Positions 14,615 to 19,780 of a stretch of 19,780 nucleotides of DNA are shown here, in pieces; the first letter of the stretch is position 1, and every line of letters starts with the position of its first letter. The notes beneath the pieces were generated by a model. That model ran no database searches. It was not told the origin of the DNA and was given only the letters and a program-made list of their open reading frames with translations. The position numbers and the translations under genes were made by a program. This DNA is from Fibrobacteria bacterium GUT77 (GTDB lineage Bacteria; Fibrobacterota; Chitinivibrionia; Chitinivibrionales; Chitinispirillaceae): NCBI GenBank assembly GCA_001462255.1, contig LIUJ01000136.1, positions 1-19,780 on the forward strand, written 5' to 3'.

Positions 14615-15580
14615 ATGAAAAAGTCGGCGGTGTTATTCATGGTTTTGGTCTTCGTAGCGGCGGCGTTTTCACAAAGTTCCGACGCGCAAACAAAGGAAAA
14701 AATAGCGGTTTACGTAACCGGTAGCGCGCGTGACGATGAGAAAAAAGCGTTGGGCACGAAGATACTTATTGAACTCGTCAACAGCGGGCGGTATAGGGCG
14801 GTGGAGCGTTCCGACGACTTTGTACGGGAGTTGGACCGCGAGCAATCGAAACAACAGAGCGGCGCCGTAGACGACAATCAGATTACTCAAATAGGAAAAC
14901 AATTCGGCGTTCAGGTTATATGCGTGGCGGATTTGACGCGGGCGTTCGGCAGCAACCAAATCAGCGCGCGTTTGATTGACGTCGAAAGCGCGGAGATTAT
15001 AGCCATAGCCGAGGTAACCAACCCGCTTGAGTCGATAGAGGATTTGACGGCGGCGTCGAGAAAAGTCGTGCGCGGCATACTTGGCCCGAACAAAAACAAA
15101 AAACCGTTGTTTGGCCAATCAAAACCCAAGGAGCCGAAGAGTGCCGGGGAAGGCAATTCGGCAAACGTTTCCAAGGTATCTTATGGCGGGGCGGATTTTA
15201 CGGATATGCAACGGTTTGAAACTTGGGGAATGAACACCGTTCCGGGTCTCGGATCTTTTGTTTTAATGAGGGATAACGTAGGCGGTTTGATACAATTGGG
15301 AATAGGCGCCGCCGGATACGCGTTGTTTTTCAGCGGAATATCGAAAGAGGAGATAACGACGGTCAACGGTACGGTATCTCAATATAAAATAGGTACTACA
15401 TTTTGGTTCGGATGCGGGGTATTGGTAGCCGGCGGCGTGTTTAACGTTTACCGTACCATTACCTACCGCGGATCCGTCCCGCGCGCGGCGGCGAACAACG
15501 GCGACGGTCTTTACTTTGCGGTGTTGCCGGACAGACGCGATAATATCGGCGCTGTAGCGTTGTATCGTAAATCGTTTTGA
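14615..15580 (+). CDS. CsgG/LpoB-like secreted protein B with membrane tail
   Basis: The product has 321 residues. The ATG at 14615 is used because AAAGGACGG lies just upstream and a signal peptide follows (KKSAVLFMVLVFVAAAFSQ); the longer frame from 14564 has neither. The CsgG/LpoB-like domain (about 28-156) is very close to that of protein A. The linker is short (about 30 residues) and lacks the long Pro/Lys run. The C-terminal module (about 190-321: MNTVPGLGSFVLMRDNVGG, two hydrophobic segments, FAVLPDRRD) matches that of protein A. B therefore looks like a short-linker version of A. It lies 54 nt after the lipoprotein gene and 52 nt before paralog C. Confidence 0.82.
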   Translation: MKKSAVLFMVLVFVAAAFSQSSDAQTKEKIAVYVTGSARDDEKKALGTKILIELVNSGRYRAVERSDDFVRELDREQSKQQSGAVDDNQITQIGKQFGVQVICVADLTRAFGSNQISARLIDVESAEIIAIAEVTNPLESIEDLTAASRKVVRGILGPNKNKKPLFGQSKPKEPKSAGEGNSANVSKVSYGGADFTDMQRFETWGMNTVPGLGSFVLMRDNVGGLIQLGIGAAGYALFFSGISKEEITTVNGTVSQYKIGTTFWFGCGVLVAGGVFNVYRTITYRGSVPRAAANNGDGLYFAVLPDRRDNIGAVALYRKSF

Positions 15581-15632
15581 CGAAGAGTATTATTTATATT
15601 AGACGATAATCTTTAAACAGAGGACTGACAGT

Positions 15633-16745
15633 ATGAAACCGAGGTCAATATTACGGATAGTATTGATAAGCGCCGGATTGGCGTTTTCGCAAACGCCGGA
15701 CGCGCCCGCGCCTGAATCGCTTGCGAAAGTGAAAATCGCCGTTTACGTAACCGGCAGCGTGGGCGCGGATGAAAAAAAGGCGTTGGGCACAAAAATTCTT
15801 GTTGAGCTTATCAACAGCGGGCGCTATAGGGCGGTGGAGCGCTCCGACGACTTTGTACGGGAGTTGGACAGAGAGCAATCGAAGCAGCAGAGCGGCGCGG
15901 TAGACGACAATCAAATTACCACGATAGGAAAACAGTTCGGCGTTCAGATTATATGCGTGGCGGACTTGACCCCGGTATTCGGCAGCAACCAAATAAGCGC
16001 CCGCCTGATAGACGTTGAAAGCGCTGAAATCGTCGCCATTGCCGACGTGGCTAACCCGCTCGAATCTATGGACGATTTGGCGGTAGCGTCAAAAGAGGTC
16101 GTGCGCGTCATCCTTGGAGGCAAAAAATCATGGATTGGGTCAATATCGCCGAGGCACGGGCGTGCAAAGAAGGCGAATCAATACGAACCCTACGGCGGAT
16201 ATTCACAGGAACGCGATGTTCGGATAAGGTATGGAGTAGGCTACGCGTTTTCTTGGTTGTCGTCAAGCAAAGATTCCGAGTTTTGGGGCATCGGTGCTGA
16301 GCTTGGGTTTGCCGCGAGCATTCCCTTATTCATAGACAGGTTGACCGTTGAACCGGAACTGACGCTTGGGTACAAGCTGGGCGAAAATCCGTATCGTTCT
16401 TATAACAATAACGGTAGTGATTATGAGCCTTCAGAGTATTATAATGAATATGCGTTGAGTTTCCCGCTCGTATTTCGAATATCCACCCAACCGCCGCCAC
16501 GCACGGCGCTTTACGCAGACGTCGGAATCAAATGGGATTTTTTGTTGATTTCGGATATTGAGGAAAGAAAATCAACGGACTTCGGTTTTGTTTGGGGAGT
16601 CGGCGTTACTTGGACGCGTAAAAAGGGTAATATGGGCGTATCTTCCTTTGGCTACAGAAACACTATCAACTTTACGGAAATTACCGGCACTCACGACATC
16701 GGTTCGCTGATTCAACACTCAATTACCGGGAAGACGTATTTTTAG
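15633..16745 (+). CDS. CsgG/LpoB-like secreted protein C with beta-barrel-like C-terminus
   Basis: The product has 370 residues. AGGA lies 10 nt before the ATG and a signal peptide (about 1-19, ending AFSQ) follows. The CsgG/LpoB-like domain (about 33-161) matches A and B, but the C-terminal part is different. Residues about 190-370 consist of alternating strands with many aromatic residues (RIRYGVGYAFSW, GIGAELGFAASIPLF, EPELTLGYKLG, ALYADVGIKWDF, FVWGVGVTWT), like a PorT/OMP_b-brl type outer-membrane barrel. This indicates domain shuffling within the paralog group. It is the last gene of its transcription unit: a T-run terminator follows directly. A 45-nt stretch (15813-15857) is identical to 12586-12630 in gene A. 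Confidence 0.8.
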   Translation: MKPRSILRIVLISAGLAFSQTPDAPAPESLAKVKIAVYVTGSVGADEKKALGTKILVELINSGRYRAVERSDDFVRELDREQSKQQSGAVDDNQITTIGKQFGVQIICVADLTPVFGSNQISARLIDVESAEIVAIADVANPLESMDDLAVASKEVVRVILGGKKSWIGSISPRHGRAKKANQYEPYGGYSQERDVRIRYGVGYAFSWLSSSKDSEFWGIGAELGFAASIPLFIDRLTVEPELTLGYKLGENPYRSYNNNGSDYEPSEYYNEYALSFPLVFRISTQPPPRTALYADVGIKWDFLLISDIEERKSTDFGFVWGVGVTWTRKKGNMGVSSFGYRNTINFTEITGTHDIGSLIQHSITGKTYF

Positions 16746-16750
16746 GACGG

Positions 16751-16815
16751 ACGCTATGTTTTCTTAATCTTCGAGCCGGAGATGGCCGACGGACGGTACC
16801 CGTAGCGTTTTTTTT
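16751..16815 (+). terminator. Terminator after the CsgG-like gene cluster
   Basis: ACGCTATG (16751-16758) can pair with CGTAGCGT (16801-16808), 8 bp with one G-U, enclosing GC-rich sequence. Eight T follow (16808-16815). It lies just after the stop at 16745 and runs into the A/T tract of promoter P2. Confidence 0.5.
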
Positions 16816-16830
16816 GAATTAAAAAAATTT

Positions 16831-16859
16831 TTGCGTTTTGGCCGCCCATATATTATATT
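16831..16859 (+). promoter_or_regulatory. Promoter P2, start of the second envelope transcription unit
   Basis: TTGCGT (16831-16836), 17 nt, TATATT (16854-16859), preceded by AATTAAAAAAATTT. It shares the A/T tract, TTGCG box and CCGCCCAT upstream of the -10 box with P1. Confidence 0.65.
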
Positions 16860-16862
16860 AAA

Positions 16863-17077
16863 TTAGGTTAGCGATTTAGGGGGATTTTACTGCCCCAAAC
16901 CCGGTTTATAATACCCGACAACGCATCGGATATCGGCTTCTTGTCGTAAGTGTCTAAATTAAACGATCCTTTAATTTATACACCTAAAAACCCATCAAAA
17001 CCCACTCTATTTAATCCATTCGCAATATTTATCCCGCAATAACTGTCTAAATTAATCCATCGTTTAATTTAGACAAT
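16863..17077 (+). repeat. Structured leader element, copy 2
   Basis: About 215 nt, the partner of 10240-10450. Stem-loop 1 (16950-16963 with 16970-16983) has one mismatch here, at 16954/16979. Stem-loop 2 (17044-17055 with 17064-17075) is intact. The long-range pairing of 16951-16967 with 17059-17075 is a perfect 17 bp. Relative to copy 1, the same base difference weakens the local hairpin and completes the long-range one. No intrinsic terminator follows; the next gene starts 43 nt downstream. Identity ends abruptly after 17077. With the terminator and P2 it accounts for the whole 374-nt gap. Confidence 0.75.
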
Positions 17078-17119
17078 TATTCTTCTTTCACTATAATTAC
17101 CCAAAATTAAGGAGGCCGT

Positions 17120-17857
17120 ATGAAAAAAATTTGGGCTTTGGCGGCACCGTCGTTGCTCCTCGTCTTGTTCTCTTGCGGGGATACGGGAACCAATGTGGGC
17201 GGCGGCGGTGAAAACAGCGGCGGCGGAAGCGGTAAATATACGCTTACTACAAATGTGTCTCCGGCGGGAGCCGGCACGGTGAGTCCGGCATCGGCAAGCT
17301 ATGATCCGGGAACGCAAGCGACGGTAACAGCCATACCCGCAAGCGGTTACACTTTCAGTCGCTGGAGCGGCGCGTCGACCTCTACGAATTACCAAATTAC
17401 CGTTACCATGAACGGCGACAAAACGCTGACGGCGGTGTTCGAGAAGCTACCGGCAAGCGCCGTTATCATAACGCTCACGTCGTGGGAAACGAGAGCTACG
17501 GATTTATTTGACTCCAAGTTGGATCCGAGGATACACTTTGAAGTAATGTCTTATCAAGGTAGCACGCAGGTTTCCAAAAACACGACGAGTTATTTGTTGG
17601 ACGCCGAAAACATAGGTCAATCCTGGAATGGTTACGCGAAAAGTGGAGCAATAGCGTTTACCGGTTCAGCTGATGAAGTCCATATCTACGCCGTAGTGAA
17701 GGAGAAAGATCTGGGTGTAGAAATCGACGATATTTCCCCTAAGACCTACGTGGTGTTTCGCCTGCCGAGACCCATCGGTACGACAGGTACCTATACCTTG
17801 GGTACCAGCGCAAGCAACGAGTCGAGGGTAACATTTGATTACGAGTTTGTGAGGTAA
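17120..17857 (+). CDS. Lipoprotein with Gly linker and Flg_new_2/InlB-B-type repeat, paralog 2
   Basis: The product has 245 residues and a strong ribosome binding site (AAGGAGG, 4 nt before the ATG). The signal peptide ends LVLFSC with Cys19 as lipid anchor. A Gly/Ser linker (about 27-37) leads to one repeat (about 38-113: YTLTTNVSPAGAGTVS, AIPASGYTFSRWSG, NGDKTLTAVFEK). The unrecognised C-terminal domain (about 117-245) is shared with the 13790 gene: VIITLTSW, LDPRIHFEV, NIGQSWNG, DDISP, ESRVTFDYEF. It is the first gene behind leader copy 2, while its paralog lies inside the first unit. A surface role is inferred from the architecture; ligand and partners are unknown. Confidence 0.82.
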   Translation: MKKIWALAAPSLLLVLFSCGDTGTNVGGGGENSGGGSGKYTLTTNVSPAGAGTVSPASASYDPGTQATVTAIPASGYTFSRWSGASTSTNYQITVTMNGDKTLTAVFEKLPASAVIITLTSWETRATDLFDSKLDPRIHFEVMSYQGSTQVSKNTTSYLLDAENIGQSWNGYAKSGAIAFTGSADEVHIYAVVKEKDLGVEIDDISPKTYVVFRLPRPIGTTGTYTLGTSASNESRVTFDYEFVR

Positions 17858-17908
17858 TGAGAAATCACGGATAATCGCGCGAATCAACGCGAACGAAAGA
17901 AACGTGTA

Positions 17909-17931
17909 AACGCCGTCCCAAAAACGGCGTT
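17909..17931 (+). terminator. Hairpin between the lipoprotein and DnaJ-finger genes
   Basis: AACGCCGT (17909-17916) pairs perfectly with ACGGCGTT (17924-17931) around a 7-nt loop. Only GTCTTAT follows, so a full terminator is doubtful. It may attenuate read-through or stabilise the upstream mRNA end. Confidence 0.35.
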
Positions 17932-17969
17932 GTCTTATAAACGCATTTAACAAGGAAAAGGTGCCACAA

Positions 17970-18248
17970 ATGAAGAAATTTTTTGTTTTTGCGACGTTTT
18001 TTGCGCTAATGTGTTCTTGCGACGCTATCGTAGACCAAGTCACTTGTTCCAAATGTAGCGGAAGCGGCCAGTGTCAAAATTGCGGCGGCGACGGGATTGT
18101 CTATCTTGTGGTCAAGTGCGGCGAGTGTGCCGGCTCCGGCAAATGTCAATCCTGCAACGGGAGAGGCTATACCGTCAACTTGGGTAAACCGGATGCGCAA
18201 GATAAACACTTGCGTCTTGAATTATGCGGAATCGGGAGGGATAAATGA
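17970..18248 (+). CDS. Small lipoprotein with DnaJ-type zinc-finger motifs
   Basis: The product has 92 residues. The ATG at 17970 follows AAGGAAAAGG by 8 nt; a GTG at 17961 abuts the ribosome binding site and is unlikely. The signal peptide ends MCSC, with C17 (or C15) as lipid anchor. Four CxxCxGxG units follow: CSKCSGSG (26-33), CQNCGGDG (35-42), CGECAGSG (50-57) and CQSCNGRG (59-66). That is the full set of eight cysteines which in DnaJ bind two zinc ions. No J domain or C-terminal substrate-binding domain is present. In a cell-envelope compartment the cysteines might bind metal or form disulfides. The function is unknown. The gene sits 112 nt after the lipoprotein gene in the same direction. 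Confidence 0.8.
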   Translation: MKKFFVFATFFALMCSCDAIVDQVTCSKCSGSGQCQNCGGDGIVYLVVKCGECAGSGKCQSCNGRGYTVNLGKPDAQDKHLRLELCGIGRDK

Positions 18249-18329
18249 TTGACTTACATCAAAAAACCATCGCCATAGAACCGGAAGATAATCATACGTA
18301 GGGGATAGTTTTTTGATTAAAAAAATTTC

Positions 18330-18358
18330 TTGCATTTTTGCTGTTCATATATTATACT
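18330..18358 (+). promoter_or_regulatory. Promoter P3, orphan copy of the island promoter
   Basis: TTGCAT (18330-18335), 17 nt, TATACT (18353-18358), preceded by GATTAAAAAAATTTC as in P1 and P2. The following 60 nt keep traces of the leader start (GGATTTTAC, then ATAAT), but the two tandem hairpins are absent. No open reading frame follows until 18762. Confidence 0.5.
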
Positions 18359-18602
18359 TATATAGATCGGTTGATATTGTAACGTGGATTTTACGAGTTT
18401 TGGGGAGGTCAAACGCGGATAATCCTGAGACGAAGGAATACACATAGAATGTTTGTGCTATAGAAATAGGTGAATACTGTGGAGTATATGGTGTCCTTGT
18501 AGTATATCCAATAACCCAAGAATAAATATGACAAATCTTTTATTTGCTTTGGTCAGGTTTTTATGACGCAATTCGTACGATTACAAAAAAAACAAATAAG
18601 CG
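18359..18602 (+). other. Non-coding stretch after P3
   Basis: No plausible gene on either strand. The start resembles a degenerate leader element. A weak hairpin CAAAT-CTTTT-ATTTG (18532-18546) followed by GGTTTTT (18556-18562) might end a P3 transcript of about 200 nt. It could be a small RNA or the remnant of a deleted unit. Confidence 0.3.
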
Positions 18603-18631
18603 TTGACAGTTGTTACGGCATATAGTATATT
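18603..18631 (+). promoter_or_regulatory. Promoter of the restriction-modification genes
   Basis: A consensus TTGACA (18603-18608), 17 nt, TATATT (18626-18631). The leader to the endonuclease ATG would be about 120 nt. Confidence 0.6.
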
Positions 18632-18726
18632 TATATCTGTTGATTTTTAGGTAGGACCGTCATTATTAATACGGAGATATTAGTTTAAAAAAGTTGTGGC
18701 ATATCGTAGAGAATAACGATTAGAGT

Positions 18727-18747
18727 ATGCTATTTCATAAATAGTAT
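18727..18747 (+). promoter_or_regulatory. Inverted repeat directly before the endonuclease ribosome binding site
   Basis: ATGCTATTT and AAATAGTAT pair over 9 bp (one G-U) around a CAT loop and end 3 nt before GGAG. This could be an operator or a leader hairpin limiting translation. No controller (C) protein gene is seen in the window. Confidence 0.4.
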
Positions 18748-18761
18748 TATGGAGATGATTC

Positions 18762-19544
18762 ATGAACAAACAATATGCAAAACTTAAGTTTAAAATACCG
18801 TTGGAATCAGAGGATTATTTAATGTGTTCTGATTTTGTCGTAAACCAAATAGAAGCAATGGTCAAAGAAGCTATTGGGGCGGATAGAAACAAAATTATTA
18901 TAAACACGAATCTAAAACGCGGTCTTCCGATGGAAAATATAAATAAGGTTGCCGGGCCATTTGTTGAGGCGTGGGCTTTTGAGGTATTCAGTGACGTTCT
19001 AGAGGATAAAAACAACAAGTACCACCTCATTAATGTTGAGGCCGGGGAACGTCTGAATATGGCGGATATAATTTTGCAATTCAAACGGGAACGTAAAAGT
19101 CAAAGTGCGGTTACTGGATATGTTGACGTTAAGGCAACAAGTAACGACATTGAGGGAAGCGGAAAATCGCCAAATATTACATCTTTCGCCAGAATACGAA
19201 CGGAATATATTAAGGATCCGGATTATTTGTTCGTTATATTATCAATAAAGCATAAAGTTTACAGTGAACGGGACGGTTCATCCAATATGATTTTGGGGGT
19301 TATGGAGGTAGTTGATTTTAAAGCCTATGACTTGAAGTTTTTGGCTGAAAATGATATTAGTTATAATCCTGCGTTAGGTAGCGGTCAATTGCAAGTTAGA
19401 GACATTAATTATGTGTCTAAAGAAATAAGAACGACATGGGAATTTTGTCAATTGTTGGACGAAAAATGCATTGCCTCGCGTAAGGGTTATTCCGAATGGT
19501 TACACTATGCTAGAAAAAATAAATGGATTAAGGATGAGATATGA
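18762..19544 (+). CDS. Probable type II restriction endonuclease
   Basis: The product has 260 residues. GGAG lies 7 nt before the ATG. Cleaves DNA in the cytoplasm at sites the partner enzyme leaves unmethylated. The PD-(D/E)xK-type core is seen as D102 (NMADIILQF) followed by D122-V-K124 (GYVDVKATS), with E69 as a possible helical acid. The strand DYLFVILSIKH follows. Its 3' end overlaps the methyltransferase start by 4 nt (ATGA), the typical linkage of a type II system. The gene is markedly AT-rich against the rest of the window (20 G/C in 60 bases at 18841-18900) and uses AT-ending codons, suggesting horizontal acquisition. The specificity and REase subfamily were not recognised. The nuclease assignment rests on the motif and neighbour together. 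Confidence 0.75.
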   Translation: MNKQYAKLKFKIPLESEDYLMCSDFVVNQIEAMVKEAIGADRNKIIINTNLKRGLPMENINKVAGPFVEAWAFEVFSDVLEDKNNKYHLINVEAGERLNMADIILQFKRERKSQSAVTGYVDVKATSNDIEGSGKSPNITSFARIRTEYIKDPDYLFVILSIKHKVYSERDGSSNMILGVMEVVDFKAYDLKFLAENDISYNPALGSGQLQVRDINYVSKEIRTTWEFCQLLDEKCIASRKGYSEWLHYARKNKWIKDEI

Positions 19545-19780
19545 AATTAGAAATAATTAACGACAACGCTAAAAATTATCTGAAGAAAATGGCGTCTGAG
19601 TCGATAGACTTAATTATTGCCGACCCACCGTATAACGTCGGTAAGGATTACGGCAATAATGACGACAAAAAAACATTTGAAGAATACATTGATTTTTCTA
19701 GGGAATGGATATGCGAAGCGCGTCGAGTTTTAAAAAATACCGGAACGATATATTTGTTTATGGGCGTCAGGTTCATATCA
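19541..19780 (+). CDS. DNA methyltransferase (N6-adenine or N4-cytosine), partial
   Basis: The first 80 residues are present and the frame runs open to the window edge. AAGGATGAG lies just before the ATG. The catalytic motif DPPYN is at residues 28-32 (SIDLIIADPPYNVGKDYG), followed by FEEYIDFSREWICEARRVLKNTGTIYLF, the usual sequence after the catalytic motif. The early position of DPPYN, with the SAM-binding motif not yet seen, fits a beta-type arrangement. It modifies the recognition site of the endonuclease encoded immediately upstream, protecting host DNA. Starting from the 4-nt overlap, its translation is probably coupled to the nuclease. Confidence 0.9.
   Translation, partial: MKLEIINDNAKNYLKKMASESIDLIIADPPYNVGKDYGNNDDKKTFEEYIDFSREWICEARRVLKNTGTIYLFMGVRFIS

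Noticed and set aside
16951..17075. Leader element considered as a MITE because its 17-bp outer arms look like terminal inverted repeats.
   Set aside because: Homology between the two copies extends about 85 nt upstream of the arm to the promoter, and no target duplication flanks the arms.

Overview
The window looks like a chromosomal piece of a Gram-negative (diderm) bacterium with GC-rich housekeeping genes. Several genes encode secreted, outer-membrane or lipid-anchored proteins with short lipoboxes of the L-F-S-C kind and signal peptides ending in F-S-Q. Together with tandem paralogous envelope genes, FN3 repeats and glycine-rich lipoproteins, this style recalls Fibrobacterota and related gut or environmental lineages. 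That placement is an impression from protein style, not a marker-gene result.

Left part (1-10117). Two genes read leftward: the start of a secreted protein cut by the window edge (1-689, N-terminus like bacterial alpha-2-macroglobulins) and a 1141-residue DUF4175-type membrane/coiled-coil protein (795-4220). Next comes a glnK-amt pair (4356-6239), transcribed leftward from a long leader that can sequester the glnK ribosome binding site. A secreted beta-barrel candidate is transcribed rightward (6727-7470). A leftward operon follows: DAHP synthase, a lipoate-protein-ligase-like enzyme and an RsmE-like rRNA methyltransferase (9990-7491).

Middle part (10118-18248) is a rightward envelope island. 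It holds a lipoprotein with six FN3 repeats, three paralogous CsgG/LpoB-like secreted proteins with interchangeable C-terminal modules, two paralogous glycine-linker lipoproteins with a Flg_new_2/InlB-B-type repeat, and a small lipoprotein with four DnaJ-type CxxCxGxG motifs. Two transcription units start with an almost identical leader of about 210 nt (10240-10450 and 16863-17077). Each leader lies behind a similar promoter and contains two hairpins that can also pair with each other over a long range. A third, strongly diverged promoter/leader start lies at 18330-18430 with no gene behind it. This island with its duplicated structured leader is the best candidate for something undescribed.

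Right end (18600-19780) is clearly more AT-rich and carries a type II restriction-modification pair: a PD-(D/E)xK-type endonuclease and a DPPYN DNA methyltransferase overlapping by 4 nt, the latter cut by the window edge. It was probably acquired horizontally.

No tRNA, rRNA, CRISPR array or recognisable transposase was seen. All function calls come from reading motifs by eye; no database search was run.
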